Part shown: piece by piece, positions 24,670 to 36,264 of the stretch
Numbering within the stretch: the first letter of the stretch is position 1
Layout of the letters: the number at the start of each line of letters is the position of its first letter
NCBI GenBank assembly: GCA_015227615.1
Contig: JAALGZ010000059.1
Span: 62,001-126,000, forward strand
DNA length: 64,000 bases
Direction: 5' to 3'
From: Labyrinthula sp. Ha
Taxonomy: Eukaryota > Sar > Bigyra > Labyrinthulida > Labyrinthulaceae
Position numbers and translations under genes: made by a program
The notes under the pieces: model-generated
Told to the model about the DNA's origin: nothing
Database searches by the model: none
Seen by the model: the letters and a program-made list of their open reading frames with translations, nothing else

Positions 24670-27329
24670 ATTCATAAAATCCTATTCGGTATATTTCTAA
24701 TGATAGGTTGCCATATTTTTTGGTGAACGTTTCGAGCAATCAACCTATCTTGACATGTTGCGGGATATGTTTTATATATACTTCTTCACACTTAACTATG
24801 GCGATGAACTTTTATTTTTCTTTGTTATAGATTTTTTGTCACTCTGCTGCTCTTGGGGGTCTTATTGGCTTGAAATAGCTCTACGCTGTTGCCTTTTTTA
24901 TATTATTGAAACTGAAATACATCCAAGACAGGAACATTGTCTATTATTTTTTCGTCAGACAGTCTGAATAAATCAATTTCAATTAATTATAACCCTTTTG
25001 TTTTTCTTTATGCGTGTGTGTTCCTCCTTGCAAAATGATTTGTATTTTGCTGCTCGTGGGACGTCTCTTTATTTTATGTTACGCATATTTCCGAATTTTT
25101 CTGTTTTGTTTTGGACCTATATGATTTTGAATTCATTCTTGGTTGCATGTCTGGCTGCTCCCGTTTTTCTCTTATCTTTTTGTTTAAGATAACTTTTCTC
25201 ATTATATAGTCAAAGATAATTGCTTCAGCGTTTTTTTTGAGCGACCTAAAGGCAGTTTAATACTACTGCATGGTTGATTCTTTTTATTCTACTTTCTGAG
25301 GTACAATAAATTATCTGTGCCATGAAAACGTTGAACTTTATGTTGACAGTCTTTCCGTAGATTTGTTTAGCTGGCGGTTTTTCATTTTGCCTACACATGA
25401 GTTGGTTTAAGATATCTACGTAGTATCTTGCAGTGTAGAACCAAAATTTATATAGGGGTCCTGAAGTTTGAACTAACAAACTGGTTCTTATTGTAATTTT
25501 CTATTAGTTTTTTTCAGCCAGTTCGTTTCTTTCAGGCAGAGATTTTGCTCAGAACTTTATCTTTATCTCGTTGTTTCTACAAAGATTTCTCATTTCTGTT
25601 ACTAAACTCTTTGTTTTGACATGTATACATATAGCCAATTCTATATATAAAAATCATATCACCTTGTTTGCATTATTCAGTTGTTAGATAGGTTGCTTGC
25701 TTGGTGAAGTAAAGACACTTTTATTTTGAAACTTGTAAAGGTATCAGTACTAATTACAAAATCAAATTGAACACCTTTACAATTGTTATCCATCATAGCA
25801 AAGTCAAAATAAACTATGTTAAGTGGCTGGTCAGGTTTGAATAACTTTGTCTTTAAACTGTGTTTTTTGTTTATTTCAGTCTGTTTCTTCTTTCACAGTG
25901 ATTAGATTTTGGTATCTCATTACAAGATCTTCTTATAATACTTCATAGTCTTAATAAATCTTTCGTTTGATGAATGACCAAGAAGGACGTTTCGATTTTT
26001 TGATGTCTATGAAATAATTTTATTGTACCGAGTTATTTATATGGCATCGTTGATGGCAAATTGATTATTATTGTTTTTGAAAGTTGAAAAATATTTCTGT
26101 TTTATTTTTGTTTATCTTCTCCTTTTCTTGTTTTAGGGCTAGCTTGTATTTTTGCCCTCTTAGTCTTCTCGCGGAAATAGGTGTCTATGGCTTTCAGAGA
26201 GTGATATAGCAAGACTGCAATCAAAAACAACATATAGTCTGTTTATTGTTTAAATTCCGAAGTTTCTTTGTTGCAAACTCCTTTCATATTTCTAATGTTG
26301 TTTATTTGTTGTGTTTGTACGTTCTTAATTTGTTTTATGTAGTTCTTATAATATTTGGATACTAGACGATGTATTACACCTGAACTTAATGTTTCTTGTT
26401 CCTACTATGGGCATGGGTTCTAAAAATTACATTCTCAGTAATGAAATTACAGATAGAAGCACCTGTCTTTGGGCTTAGAGTCGTAGATATGGTCCTCCTG
26501 TTATCATAATGAATATTTTCATTCCTTTGGTTTTGAATGTTGGATAGATTTTGGCTTGTGTCATTTTTCTTACTTTGATATGACTCATGACATTGTATTC
26601 TACTGGTTTTGAAAAGTCGCTTTCATGCAGTAATTTGTATCATGGGTGTTGCTTCTACATATTTTTCATCACCTTTTCTTCTTTCTGATTTTGCTGATTA
26701 AATTAACTCTGTATTTTCTCTATTCTTTCTATCTCTGTCAATTTTTTCTACGAATGTTGAATCTTTCTTCAACAATTTTTCGTAATTGAATGTTTCTGGA
26801 GATCCTTCTCGGGAAACTTTTAGAATGTGCACTTTCTGATGGTTGGGAAGTATGTCCCCTAACTAATAGATCTTTTCTTCCTTCGCTATGGATCTTTCAT
26901 CTGCCTATTTTTTTATCCAGGTTGGGTACTTTACTTTCCTGAGTATTCCCCTCCTATTTGAGAATTTCGCCGCATGGCTCAGTATACTAAAACTCCGGTC
27001 TCAATGTGGAATCACTCCGTTTCCTTTTTGAAAGTGTTAAAAAACTACTTCAGAGTAAATGTTCTCTTAAAAACTTATATGAAGGCATATATGATATTTT
27101 ACCTCTCCTGCTCTTAGTGTGGCTTCAGATGTTGCACAAGTTTCGGTAGCGGTACCCTTTGAGATTGCTTCTAGATCACCTTTAAATTGAAGCAAAGCTC
27201 TCACTTTGGCTATCCAAGAGAACCACTCACTTTTTTAGTAATTTTAGATGTGTCCTTATTCTCTGTATTCATGTTTTATCTTTTTTCTATTTAAGTTTGT
27301 TGCTTTCTGCTGTTAACCTGTTATTTGAG

Positions 27330-27428
27330 GAGTTTCTATTATTCTACCTTAAAGTTTAAAGCTTATACAGCTAACTAGGATAATGCATCTTTTCTGTATG
27401 GTATATACTAAGTCATATTTCTGATATT
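27330..27428 (-). repeat. 5' LTR remnant of the old copia element
   Basis: The stretch from GAGTTTCTATTATTCTA to CTAAGTCATATTTCTGATATT matches 22313-22411. It ends about 330 bp upstream of the Nop58 start codon, so this element lies next to that gene's promoter. Confidence 0.65.
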
Positions 27429-27758
27429 AAATAGTTAAATAGATTAGTGATCTGAATAGTGGTGTACTAAAGGTATAGAAACGTCTTGTATAACTAAACT
27501 AGAATCCAAAGAATTACCTAAAGCACTATTTTGAGTTTTAATATTAATTTCAACCAAATTATTGGTATTATCCAATTCTTTGAGAGTACTATAACTATTA
27601 TTCTTATAAATGTTTTGCATAATTCGTGCTTTTCCATGCTTTTCCATACTTTGCTTAAATAACTTGCATATAGTACTAAATATTGAGGAATTTGATATTT
27701 TGCCCAAAATGTCAATATTCTGCAATATCACTTTGTTAGTGAAAACCACAAGAAACAA
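27429..27758 (+). promoter_or_regulatory. Nop58 upstream region
   Basis: This 330-bp spacer lies between the old copia LTR and the Nop58 start. The plus strand ends with the leader CCACAAGAAACAAATGG. No distinct core promoter motif can be singled out. Confidence 0.35.
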
Positions 27759-29174
27759 ATGGCAACACAAGTTCTTTTCGAAGCACCGGCTGGTTTTCTT
27801 TTATTCGATGTTAAACCAAAACCTGATATGTCTAATATAACACCATCTCTTACATTCAATTCACTTCTTCCTTTTGAAAGTACTACAGATGCATTATCAG
27901 CAACAACAGCACTTATTGACTCTTCCCTTCCAAAACCACTGAAGAAATTTCTTAAAAAGAAATCTAAAAAACATACTCTTGGAGTTGCAGATACAAAATT
28001 AGCTGTAGAAATAAAAGACAAACTTGGAATATCTTGTGATAACTCTGACTCTGTAAACGAAATCCTCAGAGCTGTAAGAGCTAATCTTGAAGACCTTGTT
28101 CCTGAAGAAGAAAACCAAAACGCTTTTCAAAGAATGAAACTTGGTTTAAGTCATTCTTTGGGAAGATATAAAGTAAAATTTTCTCCTGATAAAGTAGATA
28201 CTATGATCGTTCATTCTATTGGTTTATTAGACGATTTGGACAAAGAAATCAATACTTATGCTATGAGAATGCGAGAATGGTACGGATGGCATTTTCCCGA
28301 ACTTGGAAAATTAGTTTCAGATCATATTCATTATGCTCAAATTGTATTGAAAGTTGGTTTAAGAAGTATGTATAAAGAAAGTGGTGACGTCATTAAAGAA
28401 ATATTTGAAGATAATGACGTGGCAGAAGAAGTATTAAGAGGATGTGAATTAAGTATGGGTACAGAAATATCTGAAGAAGATCTTAATTCAATAAGAGCAT
28501 TATCAAAACAAGTTGTTAGCTTATCGGAATATCGTGGAAAACTCGCTGAATATTTGAGAAGTAGGATGAATGCTATCGCTCCAAATTTAACAATACTCGT
28601 GGGTGAACTTGTAGGAGCTCGATTAATAGCAAAAGCAGGAAGTTTGATGAACTTATCAAAAATGCCAAGTAGCACTTTACAAATTTTAGGAGCTGAGAAA
28701 GCGTTGTTTCGAGCTTTAAAGAGTAAGCATGCAACTCCAAAGTATGGTTTATTGTATCATGCGAGTTTAATTGGTCAAGCAGGTGTAAAGAATAAAGGAA
28801 GGATGAGTAGAGTATTAGCAGGAAAAGCAGCTTTAGCAACAAGAGTAGATGCACTTGGAGAAGAAGAGAGTGAAGAAAGAGTTGGTTTAGTTATGAGAGA
28901 AAAAGTAGAAAGAAGATTAAGGATTATGGAAGAGGGTGATCCTGAAAAGAGAAAAAAGTTACAAAAAGAGTTTAAAAGTTTAGATAGAGAAAAATATAAG
29001 AGTGAAAGAAGTGAAAATGGAAAAAAAGTTGTTGTTGAAGAAATTGAGTTAGGAGAAGAAATAGTAACTAAGAAAAGAAAAATAAAAGAAGTTAATGGAA
29101 ATGAAGTGGAAAAGAAAAAGAAGAAAACTAAAAAGGAAAAGAAAAGTAAAAAGAAAAAAAAGAAAAAGGAGTAG
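27759..29174 (+). CDS. NOP58: Nop58 (Nop5), box C/D snoRNP core protein
   Basis: This nucleolar protein scaffolds box C/D snoRNPs, which guide 2'-O-methylation and pre-rRNA processing. The 471 residues carry the NOP5 N-terminal domain (2-65, starting VLFEAPAGFLLF), the coiled-coil NOSIC region with MREWYGWHFPEL (171-182), and the Nop domain with NAIAPNLTILVGELVGARLI (271-290), ILGAEKALFRALK (309-321) and GLLYHASLIGQ (330-340), then KGRMSRVLAGKAALATR. The last 60 residues are a KKE/K-rich tail typical of Nop58 rather than Nop56. The start is the first ATG, with a purine at -3. It is single-exon. Its TAG stop lies 3 nt from the stop of the converging gene on the other strand, so the two transcripts must overlap at their 3' ends. 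Confidence 0.95.
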   Translation: MATQVLFEAPAGFLLFDVKPKPDMSNITPSLTFNSLLPFESTTDALSATTALIDSSLPKPLKKFLKKKSKKHTLGVADTKLAVEIKDKLGISCDNSDSVNEILRAVRANLEDLVPEEENQNAFQRMKLGLSHSLGRYKVKFSPDKVDTMIVHSIGLLDDLDKEINTYAMRMREWYGWHFPELGKLVSDHIHYAQIVLKVGLRSMYKESGDVIKEIFEDNDVAEEVLRGCELSMGTEISEEDLNSIRALSKQVVSLSEYRGKLAEYLRSRMNAIAPNLTILVGELVGARLIAKAGSLMNLSKMPSSTLQILGAEKALFRALKSKHATPKYGLLYHASLIGQAGVKNKGRMSRVLAGKAALATRVDALGEEESEERVGLVMREKVERRLRIMEEGDPEKRKKLQKEFKSLDREKYKSERSENGKKVVVEEIELGEEIVTKKRKIKEVNGNEVEKKKKKTKKEKKSKKKKKKKE

Positions 29175-29177
29175 ATA

Positions 29178-30797
29178 TTAAAGTGTTATATATTTGACTT
29201 CTGTTGTTTTTAGAAAACGTTTTACTTGATCAGGAGTCAAATTTACCATAACGTGTTGAGAGTGATCAAGAGGATTTTCACAACCTATACATACTCTAAA
29301 TATATCTTGCTCAAGTAACTTGTCATCAATAATACTTTTAACTTTTCCTTTGTTGTTTAAGAGACTCAATAGAGTTAAACAACCTTTATCTTGTGCAATA
29401 TACTCACTTGCTTGCCGTACTAATCTTAACTTTCTTGCCCCTATTTGTTGCCCAACAATATCTAAGTTTATATTGATATTTTGACGCATACTTATCATAT
29501 ATACTTCATTTTTTTTACTCTTTACCAACAAGTTATGACTACTGTGTGCATACGGTCTATCCCCAGGCTGATATCCTGGGCGTTTTGTTAAATCTTCTTG
29601 TTCCCATTGAACACCCATATCTTTTAATAAATCTCTTACTCGTTTTCTTCCTTCTTCAAAACTTATTTCTTTTTCTTGTTGTGTAAACTCTACTTGTATA
29701 ATTTCTCTTCCAGTTTCTTTGATAAACTTTTCCAAAGTATTTAAAGAAATACCAACAGTTGCTTTATTTGTTAAAGGGTGGAAATATAAAGTTTCAGTTG
29801 GATCTACCTTTTTAGGAAAAATAAACTCAACAAGTTTTTCTTTATCTTCAGCAAGTGAAAAAGGTGAAATATTTCCACCTTTTATGTTCAAATATTGAAC
29901 TAATTCTTCTTCAGTGGCTTGTCTAACGGCTGACTTCAGCTTTAAACCTAGGGAGTTTGACAGAGCCGTGGTTAGCTGTTTGTAATCTATCACTGTCTCA
30001 TGTGGAACGCTTAACAAAAAGAAATGTTTTTTTCCACCTGAAGCTTTTCCTCTAAGAAATAAATTTTTAAACACATATGTTGAGTTTTCAAGTGAAAGTT
30101 TAGAAAGTAGATCAGGAATAGTTGGTGTTGGATCGTGTAGTTTTTTATATGAAAATGGTTTGGATAATAAAGTTTCAACATAAAATATTTTTTGCTCTGT
30201 TGATAGATCATTTGTTTCTTTTGTTTCAAGCGTAAATTTTAACTTTGGTTTTTCTTTTGGAGTTTTTTTTTCGTGAACAGGTTGTTCAGAAGGAAAGAAT
30301 TCAGTTTTACGAATAGTAGAAAACTCAAGGTCTAAATCAACTTGTGAACCTGCTTTTCTTTGCCCAGAAAAATATCTATCATATTTTGAAAGAGATAACT
30401 GAGGAAGATCCAGGAACCTTTGAATAAACTGCTCTAGCTTTTGATAATTTTCTTTTTGTTCTTTTGAAAGAATAAACGCAATAAATGGATAACACAGTTT
30501 AAATACTTCAACTTGTAGGAGTGTTGGTATTTCAAATTTTTTATCGGTATTAATAGTATTTTCAAGGATATTTAGTAGAGAAAATATAGTATCATTACCA
30601 AGTATTGTATCTCTCGCTCTTAGGAGATGTGAAGATGTCTCAATTTCAATTCTGGAGCATAGGCGACATATTGAATATGAAGATTTATTATTTATAAGAA
30701 TAGTTTGAAGAAAAGAAAAATCTTTATCTGGAAAAGAAGTGGATAAAGATGGTTCTGGAATTGGATTAAGTATCTTCTCAAGGTTTTCAAATTTCAT
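29178..30797 (-). CDS. tandem YbaK/ProX-type aminoacyl-tRNA deacylase-like protein
   Basis: The family of free-standing or synthetase-linked YbaK/INS domains hydrolyses mischarged tRNAs, notably Ala- or Cys-tRNAPro. The 539 residues hold a first good YbaK-like domain at about 205-370: KNLFLRG (244-250), GGNISPF (307-313, the GxxxPF loop) and FHPLTNKATVGIS (339-351). A second, weaker copy lies at about 385-537: HNLLVKSKKN (421-430) and GCENPLDHSQHVMVNLTPDQ (505-524). The second copy lacks a clear GxxxPF loop and may be structural. Residues 70-135 are helical and might be a GST-C-like docking domain, as in multi-synthetase complex proteins; that is inference. The mid-region 165-195 is Lys/Glu-rich linker. 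It is one exon, ends 3 nt from Nop58 and shares its promoter with the coiled-coil gene. Confidence 0.8.
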   Translation of the reverse strand: MKFENLEKILNPIPEPSLSTSFPDKDFSFLQTILINNKSSYSICRLCSRIEIETSSHLLRARDTILGNDTIFSLLNILENTINTDKKFEIPTLLQVEVFKLCYPFIAFILSKEQKENYQKLEQFIQRFLDLPQLSLSKYDRYFSGQRKAGSQVDLDLEFSTIRKTEFFPSEQPVHEKKTPKEKPKLKFTLETKETNDLSTEQKIFYVETLLSKPFSYKKLHDPTPTIPDLLSKLSLENSTYVFKNLFLRGKASGGKKHFFLLSVPHETVIDYKQLTTALSNSLGLKLKSAVRQATEEELVQYLNIKGGNISPFSLAEDKEKLVEFIFPKKVDPTETLYFHPLTNKATVGISLNTLEKFIKETGREIIQVEFTQQEKEISFEEGRKRVRDLLKDMGVQWEQEDLTKRPGYQPGDRPYAHSSHNLLVKSKKNEVYMISMRQNININLDIVGQQIGARKLRLVRQASEYIAQDKGCLTLLSLLNNKGKVKSIIDDKLLEQDIFRVCIGCENPLDHSQHVMVNLTPDQVKRFLKTTEVKYITL

Positions 30798-30884
30798 GTT
30801 TTTTTGGTTGAATTTGAATATTCTCTAATATGATTGGATGAATTAACCAATAGAAAATGGATATATAAAACGAATTGTTAAACG
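30798..30884. promoter_or_regulatory. 87-bp bidirectional promoter with paired CCAAT boxes
   Basis: Two genes start head to head from this spacer. It holds ATTGG and CCAAT in mirror positions (30833-30837 and 30847-30851) within TAATATGATTGGATGAATTAACCAAT. A TATATAA-like string (30861-30869) points towards the plus-strand gene. The string TAATATGATTGGAT recurs upstream of the 40.5 kb gene. Confidence 0.6.
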
Positions 30885-32017
30885 ATGGATTTACCAAATG
30901 ATGATTTTTTAGTTTTAGAAATTTCAGAAAGATTATGTTTTGAGCGTGAGAAAAAAGATAAAGAAATAAGAAAGAAAAAAGAACAAAAAGAATTAAAAGA
31001 AGAGCTTGATCAGCAAGCACATGTGAAAAAGGAAAACAGGAGAAGAGAGTTTTTGGAAGAGCAGGAGTTTGCTAAACAAGTGGAAAGGGAAATGAAAGAG
31101 AGAGAAAGAATGGAGAAAGAAAAGGAAAACAAGAAAAGAAATGATTATCAAAAGCAGAAAAGGTTAAGTCTCGAATTGTTGAATCAGAGGAGGAAAGAAA
31201 AAGTAGAACAGAAGAAGAGAGAGATGAAAGAGAGTCGGGCAGAACTGGAAAAATTAAAGAGAGAATTACAAAAAGAGAGAAAAGAAGTTCAGTTAAAGAA
31301 ACAAAAAGAATTAAAACAATTTAGAAAAACAATTGAGGAGAATGAGCGCTATAAGAAAATTCAGTTAGAGAACTTGAAAAAACAGACTGAAGAAGACAAA
31401 AAAGCACAAGAAGAATATTTTGCCAAACTTGAAAAAGAAGACAAGAGGCGAAAAAAAAACTTAGAAAAGTTAAAAAATAAAGCTGCTAAACAGGAAATGA
31501 TTCAACAAAAAGCTATGGAATCATTTCATGAGGTAAAATTAGTTAAAGAAGTTTCTGAGACTGGTTTTCTCATTGGAAAAGAAGGAGTAAAATCTGCTCA
31601 TGATAGAAAGAAAATTCGAGATGAGTTTCGACAGGCACTTGCTGATCAAGTAAAACAAAAATATCAAAATAAATTAAATGACCATGAAAATGAAAAAATA
31701 GAAGCTTTTAATAAAAAAAAGATTTTTGTCAACATGAACTGGAGATGTTTCAGAAACAGGAAAAATGGAGAAAAAAGCAGATAGATTATCGTAACACGTT
31801 GGAGAAAGACATAATGAAAAGACATCGGGAAAAAGTATACTTGAGTGACGAAACTAAAATGTCGGAGGAGGAAAAGGAGCTAAACAAGAAGTTGACCAAT
31901 AAGGTTCTTCAGGATCCTGTCATGAGAGAAATGATTTCACAGAAACTGCATACAATAAAAAAAAAGGATGCGGGGAAAAGTTCATCTCTAAGAGTACGTA
32001 AAGATTTTTACTACTAG
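30885..32017 (+). CDS. long coiled-coil protein, reading frame shifted at an A8 run
   Basis: The first frame (to 31784) encodes 299 residues, almost entirely charged Lys/Glu/Arg/Gln helix, with a short non-coil segment SETGFLIGKEGVKSAHDRKK near residues 223-242. The homology-like coil then continues in another frame from about 31721 (ELEMFQKQEKWRKKQIDYR and on) to the TAG at 32015-32017. The switch falls at eight A residues at 31713-31720, so it is a one- or two-base slip, an assembly error or a real mutation. The combined length would be about 377 residues. The composition resembles trichohyalin/TPH-type ciliary coiled-coil proteins, but no family can be named. It shares the 87-bp promoter with the YbaK-type gene. 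Confidence 0.7.
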
Positions 32018-35000
32018 ACATTTCAAACGAGCATCAGCAATATAGTATTTAAGAAATCACACTTTAATAAGTAATTTTTTCTACTGGATTATAATATAAG
32101 CTATATTGAGGAATGAATTCTGATACTAGATATCAATGAAGGAGAGTTCTTCCATAGTTTACAATATTACTTTAACTTAGCTATCTGAGTTAGTCTTGCA
32201 CCTAGCGGAGTTGTCTGAGGAAAAAAATATCAATACTAAAATGATATTATCAAAATTTTGGAATCTTTATATTCCTAAAATGATATTTGATTTTTATTGA
32301 TATATCAAAATTCCCCAAATGATATTTAGGCCATATGACCTAATGCCCTATTACCCAATCTTGGTTGTGTTTTCAAATTTTCATTGTTTTGAGCCCCAAA
32401 ATATGCGTTTCTTGAAGAAAGAAAGAAACTGGAGAGAACCAATCGAAGTGAGTTTATATTGTAGAGTCGACATGTTCATTGCTGTAACCGCATTGTATTC
32501 GCTATTATGGATTAACTATCTAAAAATGCAAATATGTAAGCCTAAAGTTGACCAAGAAGAGTCTCTTCTGGCCCAAGCTTAAGTTTTAGGTGTTAGTTTG
32601 TATTTTTTTTTAGTTTTACAACCAGCTTGATGGAAAATAAACTTCAAAGCTATAAAATTAAACTTATTGTTTAAACAGAGTAGATGCACTTTGGCTTCTC
32701 ACAATGAAGTTTAAAAAATTGTTACTTCTACCAGAACCTCAATATATATTAAAACAAAAGTACCCAATTCAAAACAGCTAAGTTACTTAAAGCTAAAGCT
32801 CAATCTACTCAAATTATATGTGGGAGGGGAGGAACCCTGTGGAAAAAGAACCCCTCCTAATTTCTCTTTATATACTACACATAAAATTATTTCGTATTTA
32901 GATCCGGTTCCAAAAAGCTTTAACTCCCTCGCTTCCATCAACATCCTAAAATAGTGGTAATTGAGCACTTACTTGTGCGATAATGTCCTCCTACTGCAGT
33001 TGGTGGCGATGCGAAAGATGAATCGTTTTTCATGGCTTCGACTTTCTATGAACTGTAAAAGCTGTCACGGCACTAACATGGAATATTTCAAAGTGAAAAT
33101 TTCAGAAAATATCAAGAACTCAAAGTATCAAAATATAAAAAAAATGGGCCATACAGCCAAAACCTCAAATGATAATCATAACAGTATCAAAACTCACTTA
33201 AAGTAAAATCAAAATCCTCAAAATTCGTTTGAAATATAATGATAATATCAAGCGGCACCCCTACTTATACCCAAAATGCTATATTTCCCTCTGAAAAGCT
33301 AAATGGAGTTACTATATGCAAGTAGTTTCAAAACAAGAAACATTTCAACGAATCTTTTTAGCATTACTACATATTGTTTGGTTTTATTTCCTATGGTTGG
33401 TAGATTTTCGGCCTATATATTCCATAGCAATCATAATTATCTCGAGCTGACCTCATTCTATAGACTATTATTTTTGTACCAATATATTCTGTAACTATTC
33501 TTCACGATATTTCTACGAAAAAAACGAGTCAAACTCGTTTTGTATATCTCCCTGGTTTCTAGATGAGATCGGATAACGCCATTGAGACTAATGACATTTT
33601 GACTCTGGGTCGATGATATTTTTCTTCTCGCCAACGTAACTATCAATAAAATACCACTACTATCATTATTGTGAATATATGAAAAAACATAGGATAAAAT
33701 AAGTCTTTCATATATCATATTATATTAATATTGAAAACATCGATACAACAGATTACAAAATAACTCTATTCTTTACATTACTAAATCTATTAAAATAGCA
33801 CTTCGATTTATTATTAGAGCAATAAAGCCAAACTAAAAAATAAGAAATATAATATTTTTTTCAGAGTGTAAGACGTTCTTCTTAATTCAGGAGAGGAAAC
33901 AAAAGAGAACAGGAATTGCGAAGGGTAAGTATACTTACGAGCATTCAGCGTTCATGAAAAAGCAAAGATATTCAAGAAATCATTTGACTACCAAGAGATA
34001 CAATGGCTTCATATACATGAGTAAACATTGTTATTAGTAACTCTAAATATATTAAATTATTTAAGTTCTTGACAATGGAAGCTAACATTCCTGGCTATAA
34101 GTAACAACATCCTTCAAGTTTCGGAACTAAGAAGCCAAACAATGAATCAGCTAAAGACATTTTTTACAGCAGCACTCAATCAAACTACTTAAATCATGAT
34201 CATGTACTTATCGCAATTCATTGAATTATTAAAGTATCCTAATTTGTATTTTAGACAATTGGTTTATCCTATGGAATGGAATATTTATATTGAATATTTC
34301 CTACACAGATGCCTTCAGGGTATTACAAGATAATGCAGGGAAGGGTTGGTCTCTTCTAGTAGCACCAAAATATAATAAATCTTACTATATTCATTCAACA
34401 ATTCTTAGATGTGTTTCAGTTTATGGTCATTTTAGCATCTAATTGCATAGCTAAGGAGGGGCTTTACCTCACTTCTGTTAAAGATAAATTAAGATACCCA
34501 AAAGGTGAAGTGAACATCTACGCAGTTGACGTTTCGAACTAAGAAACATGATAGACCTTAGTTTCAGTTATTAATGGGTAAGGGACATCCCATGTAAGAT
34601 TTTGGATTCAAGAAACTCAGCATTTTCTAAGATTCAGGCGACATGCATTTATGGATGTTAGAATTTGAAATAATGAACTGAAGTTCACGAAACCAGCTTC
34701 CAACATGTTACGTCATTTTGCTCATCCCCAGTTTCAATATACCAATTTTCAAGGTACATCTTAAAGGTTACTGTAGTTCCTGAAAAAGAAAAATATATAG
34801 TATTAAACCTCCTCGCCAATGAGCTTTCTTGGTCTTATGTTTAGGTACTACTTGTGCCGAATAACAGTAATAAAGAAGCTTCACATTAGTGTACATTCTT
34901 AGGATAAATAAGTGTCTATTGTTGTATATATCTATCCGAAGCAAGTTACAGGATTATTCAAAGTTACAGATAAGTAGTATCAATGGCTTGAGTATTTTTC

Positions 35001-36171
35001 CAATATAGAAGACATCACCAATCAAATTTTACTGTAGATGCACCGTTTTGGGGCTTTAATTGCGTGTGATTAAGGAAAACAATTTCTCCTGTCGGTATAG
35101 CTACATATGAAAAGCAAAAAAAAATGGTCCGTAATAAATCTAAGTTGGTAATTTAATCTACAAGAATATAGAGATCATACCTTTTGTCTAGTAGAGCATA
35201 TAAATATAGGTAGTAGACGTTGTATTCACACGGTTTTAATGAACACAAAGCACTATCTCGTTATTTAGCAACTACTTACATGCTCATAATGCTCTATATA
35301 ATAGAGTCATTCTTCTATTTTTTTTGGTTGAGTAAGTGTAAATTTGTATTACTCGATGAAAACAGGTACTATTATCTACAACACGTTTCTATCAAATGTA
35401 CCAGCGGGTACTCTCATATCTGATTCTTGATAGGTAATAATTTATAATCTACAGATTGTATTAAAATAACTATGTATTACTTTTGAACATCAATTGGGGA
35501 GCCTATAAAAACAGAATTCGCCCTTATATATTAGTTCGGGTTCTAGGCATATTTAATTTAACTACAGAAAACCAACTAAGAAAAGGAAAAAATACAGACT
35601 AGAATTGTAAAAAGTTGAACACATTCTGCTTCACAAATGAATTAAATTTTAATTTGGCTATATTTATGCCCTTTTCACATTTTCTCGGCTATTGTTGCCC
35701 ATCTATTTTACTCAAGAGCATCTATTTTGCCTGTAGCAAATAATTATCTTAAAATTAGTTTCTGTGAATATACTGTTAGATTCTCTTGATCTAAATTTTA
35801 TTCTCAATTTATTTCCAAACAATAAGCTCTATAATACTTTTTTTATGTTTTTTCTTTTTACTATATTTGCTTATCTATAACAGTTTCTTCACAGAAGATA
35901 AGCTTCTTAATCTCCTTAGATTGAGATTTGTGCATTGCCGTTATTCAAATAGTTTCTGTATTATATTAAAGATTATAATATTCATGAATTGTGATATTTA
36001 AAATGAATATAAAAAGATGTTCACTTATTCTTAATATCTCAAGATTTTGGTGAACAAGAAACTTTTAATCCATTTAACATTGCCCAAAATATTTCTTGCC
36101 ACGTCATCACTTGATTTAACTAACTATGGTATCACCCTTTCCTAGCCGTTATGAAAAATGTTAATAAGAAT
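32018..36171. other. gene-free tract before alpha-tubulin
   Basis: Over 4 kb without a supported gene. At 32230-32330 there are short AAAATGATATTATCAAAATTTT-like inverted motifs, which could be remnants of a small DNA element. Other frames lack gene-like composition. Confidence 0.5.
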
Positions 36172-36186
36172 ATCTAACCGTTAGAT
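36172..36186. promoter_or_regulatory. 15-bp palindrome with Myb-like core upstream of alpha-tubulin
   Basis: ATCTAACCGTTAGAT is a perfect palindrome around a central C. Related CCGTTA (36146-36151) and GCGGTTT (36194-36200) strings lie close by. AACCGTT/AACNG cores resemble Myb recognition sites. It lies 79 bp before the tubulin start codon, a reasonable distance for a promoter site. Confidence 0.35.
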
Positions 36187-36264
36187 TAAATCAGCGGTTT
36201 CAAATCAAATTCAAACAAAAAAGAAAGAAAGAAAAAAAAACTTGTCTTAATTAACAAGTGAAAT

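Larger units (their letters stand above)
22313..27428 (-). mobile_element. old, decayed Ty1/copia element
   Basis: Two diverged direct repeats of about 100 bp bound a 5.1-kb tract whose plus strand is markedly T-rich, as expected for an A-rich element lying on the minus strand. Copia RT remains are readable near 23.25-23.6 kb (IFYGRF, FLVVYVDDF). A polypurine-like tract on the minus strand lies just inside the repeat near 22.43-22.49 kb. The size, orientation and RT position agree with the young copia element. The LTR copies differ at roughly a quarter or more of positions by eye, so it is old. Breaks are many. A separate inverted-repeat element is nested in it at 23825-24669. Confidence 0.7.

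Noticed and set aside
27444-27770. Minus-strand frame overlapping the start of Nop58
   Set aside because: It opens at a TTG inside Nop58, has no family motifs and ends just before the old LTR. Probably chance, though a truncated gene cannot be excluded.
32319-32582. 87-codon frame with an R-D-A spacing like the copia RT/RNase H junction
   Set aside because: Too short and too few matching positions, with no other copia blocks or LTRs nearby.
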